From Bacillota bacterium (lineage in GTDB: Bacteria; Bacillota; Clostridia; Peptostreptococcales; Anaerovoracaceae), in the NCBI GenBank assembly GCA_017445315.1, contig JAFSUI010000001.1:38154-102153 (forward strand): DNA of 64,000 bases, written 5' to 3'. Every line of letters begins with the position of its first letter. The stretch's first letter is position 1. Below, one piece after another: positions 26,558-37,877 of this stretch. A model generated the notes under the pieces. It had not been told where the DNA came from. It made no database searches and saw only the letters and a program-made list of their open reading frames with translations. The position numbers were made by a program, and so were the translations under genes.

Positions 26558-27268
26558 TTAATTTGCTGTCTTTTTCTTTTTCTTGGTTGGTGTTTTTCCG
26601 GCAGCCATTTCTTCTCTCAGCTTTTTAAATCTGATGTTGAAGAAAATCAAAATGATCTGACCGATTGTCCAATACATTGCAAGCGCTGCGGGATAAGAAT
26701 GTGCGAGCCACATAAGCATAACAGGCATGACAAATTTCATCAGATTCATACCTTTGTTGCCCTGTGCATTTGCGGTTGCGTTCTCCATGGATCCGGACAT
26801 ATTCATTCCAAAGAATGTCGCGATACCTGTAAGTACCGGAAGAATCCATGGGTCAGGCTGGCTCATGTCTTTTATCCAAAGGAATGATTCGTGGATAGCA
26901 AATACCATCTTCTCGTCCGTATAGTAATTCATCGGATTTCTGAGAAGTATAAAAAGTCCGGAGATAACGACAACCTGAATGAGCATCGGGAGACATCCGC
27001 TAACCGGGCTATAACCCGTCTCTGCATAAAGCTCCTGAGTCTTCTTTTCTATCATCGCTCTGTCGCCGGCATATTTTTTCTGTATTTCCTGCGATTTTTT
27101 TGACATCTCTGCCATTCCGGCAGTGGACAATATCGTCTTTTTGTGAACTGGATAGAGAGCAAGTCTAACTACAACGGAAAAGATAAGTATTGCGAGCCAA
27201 TACTTTCCGAGCAGCATATAAAGAAGCTGCAATATCCATCCAAAAGGCTGGGCTAAAATACCAAACAT
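26558..27268 (-). CDS. yidC: Membrane protein insertase YidC (Oxa1 type)
   Basis: A 236-residue five-helix insertase core without the large Gram-negative periplasmic domain. Motifs: FSVVVRLALYPVHKK, the cytoplasmic helical hairpin (MAEMSKKSQEIQKKY), GYSPVSGCLPMLIQ, LTGIATFFGMNMS and YPAALAMYWTIGQI. No lipobox cysteine is present, unlike SpoIIIJ of Bacillus. The C-terminus is Lys-rich (KKKKKTAN). Located between yidD and jag. Confidence 0.96.
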   Translation of the reverse strand: MFGILAQPFGWILQLLYMLLGKYWLAILIFSVVVRLALYPVHKKTILSTAGMAEMSKKSQEIQKKYAGDRAMIEKKTQELYAETGYSPVSGCLPMLIQVVVISGLFILLRNPMNYYTDEKMVFAIHESFLWIKDMSQPDPWILPVLTGIATFFGMNMSGSMENATANAQGNKGMNLMKFVMPVMLMWLAHSYPAALAMYWTIGQIILIFFNIRFKKLREEMAAGKTPTKKKKKTAN

Positions 27269-27291
27269 TTACCGTTTTCCTTTACTTTCCG

Positions 27292-27522
27292 CTATTTTAG
27301 AGGATCGTAGCCCCCGGGGTTTCCGGGGTGACACCTCAAAATGCGTTTAATTCCCAAATAACTGCCCTTAATTACGCCATACTTTTCGAGGGCCTGAATA
27401 AAGTATGTAGAGCAGGTCGGATAGAACCGACATGTTGCCGGAAAGAGGGGAGAGATGACCTTCTGATAGATCCTTATCAAAAAAATCATTATTAAGCTGA
27501 AAAATTTGCTTATATATTTCAT
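27292..27522 (-). CDS. yidD: Membrane protein insertion efficiency factor YidD
   Basis: 76 residues with the family motifs [20 protein letters not shown] (cut), the [10 protein letters not shown] core, [14 protein letters not shown] and [13 protein letters not shown]. Amphipathic N-terminus. It sits one base after rnpA and before yidC, the conserved order. Confidence 0.95.
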   Translation of the reverse strand: MKYISKFFSLIMIFLIRIYQKVISPLFPATCRFYPTCSTYFIQALEKYGVIKGSYLGIKRILRCHPGNPGGYDPLK

Positions 27523-27523
27523 A

Positions 27524-27883
27524 TCAGCTTCTCTTTTCGATTATGCCGGTCTTGGCAAGCGCCGACTTAAGAGACTTCTCCACATCGCGCTCGTTTTGTC
27601 CTTTGATTGTGCTCCTGGCGATTACAATTACGTCCAGTTTTTCAACGCTTTCCTTAATCTTCTCATCTCTCAAAAGGTTTCTTAAGGCTTCTCGCATCAG
27701 CCTTCGGGCCCTGTTTCTTTCTACGCTGTTCCCGACCTTTTTACTGGCCAGGAAAGCCTTTCTCCCATAATCCAAACCGTTTGGTTTTACAAACAAAACG
27801 ACATACTTATCGCCTGCCGATTTGCCCTTTTTATAGAGATTGTCAAAGTCCGCCTTCTTACGGAGCACGGTTTTTTTAAGCAT
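27524..27883 (-). CDS. rnpA: Ribonuclease P protein component
   Basis: Protein subunit of the tRNA 5'-processing ribozyme. 119 residues with the RNR motif region ([20 protein letters not shown]) plus [14 protein letters not shown] and DVIVIARS. It begins 2 bases after rpmH stops. Confidence 0.96.
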   Translation of the reverse strand: MLKKTVLRKKADFDNLYKKGKSAGDKYVVLFVKPNGLDYGRKAFLASKKVGNSVERNRARRLMREALRNLLRDEKIKESVEKLDVIVIARSTIKGQNERDVEKSLKSALAKTGIIEKRS

Positions 27884-27885
27884 GC

Positions 27886-28020
27886 TTAAGCAGACAGTCT
27901 CTTTCTGCCCTTTGTTCTTCTTCTCTTGAGAACATTTCTGCCGCTCTTGGTCTTCATTCTCTTTCTGAAGCCGTGTTCTTTCATTCTCTGCCTATTCTTT
28001 GGCTGAAAAGTTTGTTTCAC
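27886..28020 (-). CDS. rpmH: 50S ribosomal protein L34
   Basis: 44 residues beginning (GTG start) [20 protein letters not shown] and ending [10 protein letters not shown], a full L34. AGGAGG stands 7 bases before the GTG. It is the first gene of the rpmH-rnpA-yidD-yidC-jag operon reading away from the origin. Confidence 0.97.
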   Translation of the reverse strand: MKQTFQPKNRQRMKEHGFRKRMKTKSGRNVLKRRRTKGRKRLSA

Positions 28021-28084
28021 GTCGCTACCTCCTCTGTAAAAATTCTCTTAACACTATCTAAGTTTCAATAGTGCACACCAAACT

Positions 28085-28113
28085 ATTCTATATTAACCTT
28101 ATTATATTGTCAA
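28085..28113 (-). promoter_or_regulatory. Promoter of rpmH-rnpA-yidD-yidC-jag
   Basis: On the minus strand: -35 TTGACA (28108-28113), 17-bp spacer, -10 TAGAAT (28085-28090), about 65 bases before the GTG of rpmH. A consensus-strength site, divergent from the dnaA promoter. Confidence 0.9.
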
Positions 28114-28114
28114 C

Positions 28115-28338
28115 CTTGCTTTTCCTTGTAAGCCTTAATAAATGCACGATTTTTGGCTATCGGGCATATTCTTTTAAAAAATTTTTTTATACATTTTTTT
28201 CTAAAATTTTGCATAAAAAAATGCCTGATTCTTACTGCTTGTGGTTATCCCTTAAGCCTTCCACAATATGTGGATAAAGTTATCCACAGGCTGTGGATAA
28301 CTCACACAACAACTCTAATTTCTACCATAAATTACTTC
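28115..28338. other. Probable oriC, upstream part with DnaA boxes
   Basis: Between the rpmH and dnaA promoters lie three perfect DnaA boxes within 32 bp: TGTGGATAA at 28269-28277, TTATCCACA at 28280-28288 and TGTGGATAA at 28292-28300. The stretch 28160-28225 is AT-rich (AAAAAATTTTTTTATAC). No gene is present. Position between rpmH and dnaA is the standard Firmicutes origin. Confidence 0.85.
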
Positions 28339-28367
28339 TTGATTTAGGATAATTTTTTGAGTAGAAT
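28339..28367 (+). promoter_or_regulatory. dnaA promoter
   Basis: -35 TTGATT (28339-28344), 17-bp spacer, -10 TAGAAT (28362-28367); about 30 bases to the dnaA ATG with AAAGGAG in between. The cluster of DnaA boxes just upstream suggests autoregulation. Confidence 0.75.
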
Positions 28368-28398
28368 AGTCATCACCACACCAAAGGAGCTTTTATAA

Positions 28399-29754
28399 AT
28401 GGATAAAAAAGAACTTTGGGGCAAGGTATTAGAGAGTGTGGCCGAGAACGTAACTTTAACCACCATGAAGTCGTTCATAAAGCAGGCATCATTAAGGGAA
28501 ATAAACGATAATCCACCTATCGCATATATAGAGACACCAAAGGATATGATTACAAACGTCTTAAATAGGCGTTATCTTAATGTTCTTTCGTCCGGATTTG
28601 AGGCAGTTACAGGTAAAGAGTATAAAATTATCATCAAAAATGCCTCAGAATACAAGGAAATTCCCAAAATTATTGAAGATAATCCGGATACCGTTCAACC
28701 ACTTAGAATTCCAAACTTTATACAGGAGAGGATTTTTGATCCTGCGCTTACATTTGATAATTTTATCGTTGGAGAATGTAATGAATATGCAGAGGCTGTT
28801 TGCCGTGCAATCTCGGAATCTCCATTCAATTTATACAATCCTTTATTCATTTACGGAAACTCAGGACTTGGTAAAACTCACCTTCTAAATGCCGTCGGAA
28901 TTCACCTTCTTGAAACAAATGACGACATAAGAATCCTTTATGTTACGGCAGAAACATTCACTAGAGATTTCATGAACGCTCTCCGTAATAAAAACACAGA
29001 AGAGTTTAAACAAAAATACAGAGGAACCGATGTGCTTCTCGTAGATGATATTCAATTTCTTGAGAATAAAAAAGAAACTCAAATTGAATTTTTCCACACA
29101 TTTAATGCGCTTTTAAATAACAATAAACAAATCATTCTTGCGGGTGATAGACCGCCAAGTAATTTAACAACTTTGGACGAAAGACTTCAGTCGCGTTTTC
29201 TTATGAAAACCACTGCTGGACTGACTTTCCCTGATTACGAGACAAGAGTTGCTATACTTCAGAAAGAAGCGGAAAAATTAAATATTCCACTTAACGAAGA
29301 CACTATAGAAGTAATAACTTATATCTCGGAAAGAATAAACGATAATATAAGATTATTAAAAGGTGCTTTTGAAACTGTAGTTTCCGCATCAATACTTTTA
29401 AAGAAGGATCTTGATTTATCTTTAGTAAAAAGCCAGCTTGCGGATATAATAAAAGGCGGCGGCAATATTACACCACAAAAAATAAAAAATATAGTCTGTG
29501 AATATTATAAAATTTCTCTTGAAGATCTTGATTCAGAAACAAGAAAAAGTAATATAGCATTCCCAAGACAGGTGGCTATGTATTTATGTAGAAATATGAC
29601 TAATTATTCATTACCTAGAATAGGCTCTATCTTTGGTAATAAACATTATTCGACAGTAAAACATGCCTGTGATAAGATAGATTCGGAAATTTCAACAGAT
29701 ACTTCATTAAATGAAGAAATAAAAGAACTTATTAACCGGATTAATAACTATTAA
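28399..29754 (+). CDS. dnaA: Chromosomal replication initiator protein DnaA
   Basis: AAA+ initiator of 451 residues: N-terminal helicase-loading domain (WGKVLESVAENV), a short linker, AAA+ core with Walker A GNSGLGKTHLLNAVG and Walker B LLVDDIQFLENK, and domain IV with the DnaA-box helix (AMYLCRNMTNYSLPRIGSIF in part; GNKHYSTVKHACDKI). Normal length. The gene is much richer in A and T (many AAA, ATA, TTA codons) than rpmH or gyrB around it, a property shared by dnaN and recF. Confidence 0.99.
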   Translation: MDKKELWGKVLESVAENVTLTTMKSFIKQASLREINDNPPIAYIETPKDMITNVLNRRYLNVLSSGFEAVTGKEYKIIIKNASEYKEIPKIIEDNPDTVQPLRIPNFIQERIFDPALTFDNFIVGECNEYAEAVCRAISESPFNLYNPLFIYGNSGLGKTHLLNAVGIHLLETNDDIRILYVTAETFTRDFMNALRNKNTEEFKQKYRGTDVLLVDDIQFLENKKETQIEFFHTFNALLNNNKQIILAGDRPPSNLTTLDERLQSRFLMKTTAGLTFPDYETRVAILQKEAEKLNIPLNEDTIEVITYISERINDNIRLLKGAFETVVSASILLKKDLDLSLVKSQLADIIKGGGNITPQKIKNIVCEYYKISLEDLDSETRKSNIAFPRQVAMYLCRNMTNYSLPRIGSIFGNKHYSTVKHACDKIDSEISTDTSLNEEIKELINRINNY

Positions 29755-29940
29755 TAACTAAAAAAGAAAGTTATCATAAAAATAAAAATTATATTTTACT
29801 AGTTATCAACAGGTTCTTTTTTGATAAAAAATATTAAAATTTCAATACTTACAGAAGTTATCCAAAGGTTTAACAGGGCTTATCACTACTATCACTATCT
29901 ATATAATATATATAGATAAATAGGAATCATGGAGGAGAAT
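29755..29940. other. dnaA-dnaN intergenic region, probable second part of a bipartite oriC
   Basis: 186 bp of very AT-rich DNA with variant DnaA boxes TTATCAACA (29803-29811) and TTATCCAAA (29858-29866), then AT runs (TATATAATATATATAG) suited to strand opening. No gene. Bipartite origins flanking dnaA are known in Bacillus; here it is an inference. Confidence 0.6.
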
Positions 29941-31053
29941 ATGAAATTTACTTGTGAACAGGTTATTTTGACAAAAGCTTTAAATACAGTATCAAAAGCT
30001 GTAAGTTCAAGAACAACAATACCCACATTAAAAGGTATTTTACTTGAAGTAAAAGAAAATAACCTTATTCTTACTGCTTCAGATATGGATTTAACTATAG
30101 AAACATCTATACCTGTAGAAAATACAGAAAACGGATCTATAGTAGTTCCCGCAAAACTATTTAATGAAGTAATAAGAAAAATGCCACATGATTATATTAA
30201 TATTACAACCGATGGTTTAAATATTAATATAAACTGCCTAACCTCCAACTCTTCCATTATTGGTAGTGATGCAGACGAGTTTCCGGTAATAAAAACTCCT
30301 GAAGATGATAAAGAAGAAATAATTCTTAATAGAAATATTTTCAGTAATATGATTAAGAAAACTTCCTTTGCTGCAAGTATAGATCAAACAAAGGGAGCTA
30401 TCACCGGCGTTCTTATTGAATTAATAAAAGAAGAATTAAAAATGGTTGCAATAGATGGTTTCAGAATGGCTGTTGCAACAGAAAATATTAATAATTCAAA
30501 AGAAGAAAGTATTATTATTTCCGCTCGCATTATGGATGAGATTAATAAAATCATTACAGAGAATGATAGAAATAATGAAAGTGAAATAAAAATTCTTTTA
30601 GATAAAAAGAATGCTAATATTTATATAGATAATACAAAAATTTCAACCCGCCTCATCGCCGGAGATTTTGTAAAGTATAGAGAAATAATTCCAAAAGAAT
30701 TTAAAACAGAAATAAATGTTAATAAAAAATATTTAACAGAAGCTATAGAAAGAGTATCAATTCTTTCTGAAGGAAAAAATAACTTAATAAAAATGTCCAT
30801 CAAAGATAATGTGTTAACTATAACATCAAGATCTGAAGAGGGTGGCGCCATGGAAGATGTATTAATACATAAAGATGGCGATGATATTGATATAGGATTT
30901 AACTCAAGATTCTTATTAAACATCATGCGTGTAATAGAAGATGAAGAAATAAAAATGCAGTTTAACACAAGTCTTTCACCATGCATGATTAAGCCGCTTG
31001 ATGGTAATTCATACGAATACTTAATACTTCCGGTTAGAATTTCCAATATGTAA
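29941..31053 (+). CDS. dnaN: DNA polymerase III sliding clamp (beta subunit)
   Basis: 370-residue clamp. It begins MKFTCEQVILTKAL, with SSRTTIPTLKGILLE, and ends in the conserved pattern YEYLILPVRI. Start at 29941, because GGAGG lies 5 bases upstream; the ATG at 29929 would place the Shine-Dalgarno inside the gene. AT-rich like dnaA. A hairpin follows, then recF directly; the small S4-domain gene (yaaA) that often separates them is absent. Confidence 0.98.
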   Translation: MKFTCEQVILTKALNTVSKAVSSRTTIPTLKGILLEVKENNLILTASDMDLTIETSIPVENTENGSIVVPAKLFNEVIRKMPHDYINITTDGLNININCLTSNSSIIGSDADEFPVIKTPEDDKEEIILNRNIFSNMIKKTSFAASIDQTKGAITGVLIELIKEELKMVAIDGFRMAVATENINNSKEESIIISARIMDEINKIITENDRNNESEIKILLDKKNANIYIDNTKISTRLIAGDFVKYREIIPKEFKTEINVNKKYLTEAIERVSILSEGKNNLIKMSIKDNVLTITSRSEEGGAMEDVLIHKDGDDIDIGFNSRFLLNIMRVIEDEEIKMQFNTSLSPCMIKPLDGNSYEYLILPVRISNM

Positions 31054-31062
31054 TATTAATTT

Positions 31063-31092
31063 AAAAAACCTCAATAAAAAAAGAGGTTTTTT
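31063..31092. terminator. Symmetric hairpin between dnaN and recF
   Basis: AAAAAACCTC and GAGGTTTTTT flank a 10-base loop of mostly A. It can act as a terminator on either strand and lies only 14 bases before recF, so it may attenuate recF. Confidence 0.65.
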
Positions 31093-31106
31093 AAATAATA
31101 AAAATT

Positions 31107-32216
31107 ATGATAATAAAAAATATAGAGCTTAAAAATTTTAGAAACTACGAATATCTTCAATTAGATTTTAATAAAAACGTTAATCTTATATTAGGTGACA
31201 ACGCACAAGGAAAAACAAATCTGGTTGAAGCTATTTATATTTCTTCGTTTGGAAAATCTTTTAGAACATCAAGTGATTATAAATTAATAAAGTTCGGTGA
31301 AAGAGAAGCTTTTATAAAAATAGAAGCAGAAAAAGAAAATTTTGATACAGAAGTAGAAGTTCTTATTAAATTAAAAGGTAATAGCACAACAGAAAAATCA
31401 GTAAAGAAAGATAAAAAGAATATAACAAAGGCAACAGAACTTCTTAATAATATTTATATTGTAATTTTTTCACCTGAAGATCTTAGACTCGTAAAAGATG
31501 AGCCGGAGAAAAGAAGAAAATTTATTAACCGCGAGCTCTGCCAGATTTCTCTTTCTTGTCTAGATAATTTTAGTAACTATAAACGCGCGCTCCTTCAGAG
31601 AAACGCATACTTAAAAGAAGAGAATATAAAGCAAGATATTTTAGATGTATGGGATGTGCAGCTCGCAAAATATGGCGCAGTAATAATTAAACTAAGAGAA
31701 AAATACATAAATAAAATTGGAAAGATAAGTAGTTTAATTCATAGAGGAATAACAGGCGGAGAAGAAAGTCTAATTTTAAATTACGAACCAAATCTAGAGA
31801 TACAAGAAGATATTTCAGAACAAGAAGCAGAATTTTACGAGGCGCTCAAACGCTCTTTTAATAGCGACTATAAAAACAAAACCACGCAGGTAGGTCCACA
31901 TAGAGACGATATTTCTTTCTTTGTTAATGGAGTAGATATGAGATCTTTCGGTTCGCAAGGCCAACAAAGAACATGCGCGCTCTCTCTTAAACTAGCGGAA
32001 CTTTCCCTTATAAAAGAAGACACAGGGGAAAATCCCATACTTATATTGGATGACGTAATGAGTGAACTTGACCAAAAGAGACAGGAATTTCTCATAGAAA
32101 CTCTCCGAGATAATCAACTCTTTATAACAACAACAGATCTTGATCAATCGATACTTTCAAGACTTAATGACGCATCAATATTTAAAATAAACAACGGAAA
32201 AGTTATTTTTGAATAA
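31107..32216 (+). CDS. recF: DNA replication and repair protein RecF
   Basis: SMC-like ATPase acting with RecO/RecR at gaps. The 369-residue protein has KNFRNYE, Walker A GDNAQGKTNLVEAIY, the signature SQGQQRTCALSLKLAE and Walker B ILILDDVMSELD. AT-rich like dnaA and dnaN. No Shine-Dalgarno is visible; the only GAGG is inside the preceding terminator stem. The stop is 5 bp before palindromic element C. Confidence 0.97.
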   Translation: MIIKNIELKNFRNYEYLQLDFNKNVNLILGDNAQGKTNLVEAIYISSFGKSFRTSSDYKLIKFGEREAFIKIEAEKENFDTEVEVLIKLKGNSTTEKSVKKDKKNITKATELLNNIYIVIFSPEDLRLVKDEPEKRRKFINRELCQISLSCLDNFSNYKRALLQRNAYLKEENIKQDILDVWDVQLAKYGAVIIKLREKYINKIGKISSLIHRGITGGEESLILNYEPNLEIQEDISEQEAEFYEALKRSFNSDYKNKTTQVGPHRDDISFFVNGVDMRSFGSQGQQRTCALSLKLAELSLIKEDTGENPILILDDVMSELDQKRQEFLIETLRDNQLFITTTDLDQSILSRLNDASIFKINNGKVIFE

Positions 32217-32220
32217 CCCC

Positions 32221-32473
32221 TAACAGATACAATTGTGTATATTTTCCGTATGCGTACACCTCGAGTACAATTGCACGAAAATAAAAGAAAATCCTCTGAG
32301 AGGTTGGCATCGGTCGCGGCAAGCGGGGATTCTCAAGACCAAACTTGTTTGGTTGAAGAGAATAACCGTGAAGCTGCGATCTTCGATGCAACCCTCCAGA
32401 GGATTAATTTTATTGAGTAAGCAATTGTTCGAGGTGGGAAAAGCGAGGAAAATATACACAATTGTATCTGTTA
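32221..32473. repeat. Long palindromic intergenic element, copy C
   Basis: 253 bp. The outermost 27 bp are perfect inverted repeats (32221-32247 and 32447-32473, beginning TAACAGATACAATTG). Imperfect pairing then continues to a central CCAAACTTGTTTGG. It is flanked by TA on both sides if the repeat is taken to start at ACAGAT. The left arm from about 32240 is nearly identical to copy D (GAGTACAATTGCACG followed by AAAATAAAAGAA). No gene inside: an open frame along it only mirrors the palindrome. Confidence 0.9.
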
Positions 32474-32562
32474 ATGGCTTATATTTAAAAATAAAGCTTC
32501 CAATATTTGTTAAAAAATAAGGGGTTATGACTTAAAACTGAAAGGGTTATTAAATGGGAAAA

Positions 32563-32587
32563 ATATCGCCATAGAGCGATTTTTTTA
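32563..32587 (+). terminator. Terminator upstream of the gyrB promoter
   Basis: ATCGC/GCGAT stem with loop CATAGA, followed by TTTTTTT. It isolates the gyrB promoter from readthrough of recF. The 32474-32562 stretch before it holds nothing recognisable. Confidence 0.75.
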
Positions 32588-32624
32588 TTTATTTTCAAAA
32601 AAGTCGGAAAAACAGCATAAAACC

Positions 32625-32653
32625 TTGTCAAATCAAAGATTTAATGGTACAAT
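32625..32653 (+). promoter_or_regulatory. gyrBA promoter
   Basis: -35 TTGTCA (32625-32630), 17-bp spacer, -10 TACAAT (32648-32653). Transcription would begin near 32660, leaving about 245 bases before gyrB. Confidence 0.8.
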
Positions 32654-32659
32654 ATCTTG

Positions 32660-34832
<2,173 letters not shown>

Positions 34833-34848
34833 GAAAGGAGGAGCATAG

Positions 34849-37320
34849 ATGGCAAATTTGATAGAAGACAGAAAACTAGAGCAACACGAAATATCAACCG
34901 AAATGAAAAAGTCCTATATCGACTACGCCATGAGCGTAATCGTTGGACGTGCTCTTCCTGATGTAAGAGATGGACTTAAGCCTGTTCACCGCCGTATCAT
35001 CTACGGAATGGGCCACCTCGGAGTTACACCGGATAAGCCTCATAAAAAATCCGCGCGTATCGTCGGTGAAGTAATGGGTAAATACCACCCACACGGCGAC
35101 GGCTCCATTTACGACGCCATGGTAAGAATGGCGCAGAACTTCTCCATGAGATATATGCTCGTTGACGGACACGGAAACTTTGGCTCCATCGACGGAGACG
35201 GCGCCGCTGCATCCCGTTATACAGAAGCAAGGATGACGCATTATGCTCTTGAGATGCTTCGTGATATCGATAAGGACACAGTTAACTTCCGTCCGAACTT
35301 TGATGGAGAAGAAGTTGAGCCGGAGGTTCTTCCGAGCCGCTTCCCAAACCTTCTCGTAAACGGATCAAATGGTATCGCAGTAGGTATGGCAACATCCATC
35401 CCACCGCATAACCTCGGAGAAGTAATAGACGCAACCGTAATGATGATAGATGAACCTGAGTGCTCTCTTGACGAGCTCATGAAGGCTGTAAAGGGACCTG
35501 ACTTTCCGACAGGAGCCCAGATTCTTGGAAAAGCAGGCATAAAAGAAGCCTACAAAACAGGCCAGGGAAAAATCCAGGTTAGATCAGTCTGCGAAATAGA
35601 AGAAACAAAGGGCGGAAAGACACAGATCGTCGTTACAGAAATTCCGTATATGGTCAACAAAGCTCGTCTAATCGAAAAGATGGCAGAGCTCGTTAAGGAC
35701 AAGAAAATCGACGGAGTTTCAACGATTAGAGACGAGTCCAACCGCGAAGGAATAAGAATTGTAATAGAACTTAAGAGAGATGCAAATCCTCAGATAACGC
35801 TGAACAGGTTCTATAAACATACCCAGCTTCAGGACGGCTTCAGCATGATTATGCTTGCGCTCGTTGACGGACAGCCAAAGCTTCTTTCGCTTAGAGATTT
35901 CCTCACAGAATATCTCAAGTTCCAAAAAGAAGTAGTAACTCGCCGTACGCAATTTGATATTAACAAAGCAGAAGCGCGCGCACATATTTTGGAAGGTCTC
36001 CGAATTGCCTTAGATAACATAGATGAAGTAATCAAAACAATCAGAGAATCCTATGACGACGCCAAGGTTCAGCTCATGAGAAAGTTCGGCCTCTCCGATA
36101 TACAGGCACAGGCAATTCTCGACATGCAGCTCCGTAGGCTCCAGGGACTTGAACGCGAAAAAATCGAAAAAGAGTATAACGAACTCATGGAAAAAATCGC
36201 GTACTGGAAGTCACTTCTCGCTGACGAAAAACTTCTCATGGGAGTTATCAAGGACGAGCTTCTTGAGATTAAAAAGAAGTATTCGGATAAGCGCCGCACC
36301 AAGATTGCTCGTGACGAAGCAGACCTCGATGAAGAGGATCTCGTAGAGGATGAAAACGTAGCAGTTACGCTCACACACCTCGGCTACATCAAGCGTGTTC
36401 CGGCTGACGTATATAAGGCTCAGCGCCGCGGCGGAAAAGGCATCATGGGAATCACAACGAGAGAAAATGACTTTGTTAAGGATCTCGTGATGACATCCAC
36501 ACACGACTATTTGATGTTCTTTACCAACACCGGAAAGGCACATAAAATCAAAGCATACGAGGTTCCGGAAGCCAGCCGTACCGCAAAAGGAACGCCTGCA
36601 ATCAACTTCTTGCATTTGCTCCAGCGCGAGAGGATAACAGCAGTTATTCCTGTTAAGCAGGACGCGTTCAAAGAAGATAAATATTTGATTGCCGTAACAA
36701 AAGAAGGTCATATCAAGAAGACCGCGATGAGTGAGTTTGATACCAAGCGTTCAACCGGACTCATCGCAATAAGCCTTCGCGACAGTGACGAACTCATCGG
36801 CATCAAAGAAAGCACCGGAAACAATATAATCATCATTGTGACCAAGAAAGGTAAATGCATCAGCTTCTCCGAGAAGGATGTAAGGCCGATGGGAAGATCC
36901 GCCGGCGGCGTTCGCGCGATCAAGCTTGAGGCAGATGACGAAGTTGTATCAATGGAACTCGTACTTCCGGGCCAGCAGCTCATGGTCGTAACAGAAAACG
37001 GCTACGGAAAGCGCACACCGGTCGAAGAGTATAAGATCCAGGCGCGCGGCGGAAAAGGCCTTCTTACCTATGACAAAGCAAAATTTAAGAAGACCGGAAA
37101 CCTGATCGGCGCAATGGTCGTAGATAGCGATGACGAAGTATTCCTAATAAACTCCGACGGCATCATCATTAGAACCCGCGCAGGCGAAGTATCAATCCTC
37201 GGCCGCGCAACCCAGGGCGTAAAAATAATGAAAGTCGAAGGTGAAACCAAAATCGTCGCCATGGCCAAAGCCATCAAAGAAGACGACGACCCCGAAGACG
37301 AAAAAGCCAAGAAAAAATAA
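34849..37320 (+). CDS. gyrA: DNA gyrase subunit A
   Basis: 823 residues: breakage-reunion domain with the quinolone-resistance region [17 protein letters not shown], catalytic tyrosine in [11 protein letters not shown], and a six-bladed C-terminal domain with the GyrA box [18 protein letters not shown] lies before the ATG. QRDR positions show Ser at 'GDGSIYDA' (HGDGSIYD) rather than a typical resistance substitution. Confidence 0.99.
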   Translation: MANLIEDRKLEQHEISTEMKKSYIDYAMSVIVGRALPDVRDGLKPVHRRIIYGMGHLGVTPDKPHKKSARIVGEVMGKYHPHGDGSIYDAMVRMAQNFSMRYMLVDGHGNFGSIDGDGAAASRYTEARMTHYALEMLRDIDKDTVNFRPNFDGEEVEPEVLPSRFPNLLVNGSNGIAVGMATSIPPHNLGEVIDATVMMIDEPECSLDELMKAVKGPDFPTGAQILGKAGIKEAYKTGQGKIQVRSVCEIEETKGGKTQIVVTEIPYMVNKARLIEKMAELVKDKKIDGVSTIRDESNREGIRIVIELKRDANPQITLNRFYKHTQLQDGFSMIMLALVDGQPKLLSLRDFLTEYLKFQKEVVTRRTQFDINKAEARAHILEGLRIALDNIDEVIKTIRESYDDAKVQLMRKFGLSDIQAQAILDMQLRRLQGLEREKIEKEYNELMEKIAYWKSLLADEKLLMGVIKDELLEIKKKYSDKRRTKIARDEADLDEEDLVEDENVAVTLTHLGYIKRVPADVYKAQRRGGKGIMGITTRENDFVKDLVMTSTHDYLMFFTNTGKAHKIKAYEVPEASRTAKGTPAINFLHLLQRERITAVIPVKQDAFKEDKYLIAVTKEGHIKKTAMSEFDTKRSTGLIAISLRDSDELIGIKESTGNNIIIIVTKKGKCISFSEKDVRPMGRSAGGVRAIKLEADDEVVSMELVLPGQQLMVVTENGYGKRTPVEEYKIQARGGKGLLTYDKAKFKKTGNLIGAMVVDSDDEVFLINSDGIIIRTRAGEVSILGRATQGVKIMKVEGETKIVAMAKAIKEDDDPEDEKAKKK

Positions 37321-37328
37321 TTTACACT

Positions 37329-37372
37329 GGGGACGGTTCTACTTGCAAAAATTTGCAAGTAGAACCGTCCCC
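37329..37372. repeat. REP-like perfect palindrome after gyrA
   Basis: 44 bp: 21-bp arms (GGGGACGGTTCTACTTGCAAA and its complement, i.e. GGGGACGGTTCT...) around AA. The GGGGACGGTTCT motif is a recurrent intergenic palindrome in many bacteria, linked to REP/RAYT systems. There is no T-run, so terminator function for gyrBA is doubtful. Confidence 0.75.
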
Positions 37373-37387
37373 ATTTGCATGGTGTGG

Positions 37388-37393
37388 TATAAT
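37388..37393 (+). promoter_or_regulatory. Extended -10 upstream of the anti-sigma/sigma pair
   Basis: GTGTGGTATAAT gives TGG plus a consensus -10. No good -35 is present, because that position lies in the REP palindrome. AAGGAGGAG precedes the ATG at 37418. Confidence 0.5.
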
Positions 37394-37417
37394 CAAGTTG
37401 CGTAGAAGGAGGAGTTT

Positions 37418-37828
37418 ATGGACGTCCTAAAATTCACGATTCCCGGAAAGCCGGAGTATATGACAATGATTAGGCTCGCCACAAGTTCGATTGCGAGTGA
37501 GGCCGGTTTTGACGTGGATCAAGCCGAAGACATCAAAGCTGCAGTAACCGAGGCATGCAAGACGGTAAGCTGCCACGGGAACGAGGGCTGCAGCGAGAAG
37601 TACGAAATCGAGTTTAGTGTAGATTCCGGAATCGTTGAAGTTACAGTAATCGACGCTTGTGAAGTGCACGCCCTTGAAAAGATGAGCGAGCAATGTGCTA
37701 ACTGCCCGCAGGAGGGAGATATCAGCATGGTAATGTTAAAGTCCCTCATGAGCTGCGTCAAAGTTGGCCGCGACGAAACTGGCCACAAATTTATAACGAT
37801 GGTTAAGCGCGCGAGAGAAAACGAATAA
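37418..37828 (+). CDS. RsbW/SpoIIAB-like anti-sigma factor with degenerate ATPase motifs
   Basis: 136 residues with the fold pattern of GHKL anti-sigma kinases (FTIPGKPEYMTMIRLA, then DIKAAVTEACKTV). It directly precedes a SigB/F-type sigma gene, so it probably holds that sigma. The N-box asparagine is replaced (EACKTV instead of EAxxNA, Thr49), and the usual DxGxG glycines are missing (IDACEVH). It has seven cysteines (47, 52, 58, 81, 93, 96, 113), two as CANC. ATP binding is therefore doubtful and metal or redox control is conceivable. No RsbV/SpoIIAA partner is adjacent. Confidence 0.75.
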   Translation: MDVLKFTIPGKPEYMTMIRLATSSIASEAGFDVDQAEDIKAAVTEACKTVSCHGNEGCSEKYEIEFSVDSGIVEVTVIDACEVHALEKMSEQCANCPQEGDISMVMLKSLMSCVKVGRDETGHKFITMVKRARENE

Positions 37829-37877
37829 TATTAGCGACGCGCGCAAAAAACTGCGCTAGCTACAAACGGAGAAATAG

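Noticed and set aside
32233-32520. Reading frames of 60-95 codons on both strands after recF
   Set aside because: They run through the near-perfect palindrome of element C, which makes mirrored open frames on both strands; no coding signal.
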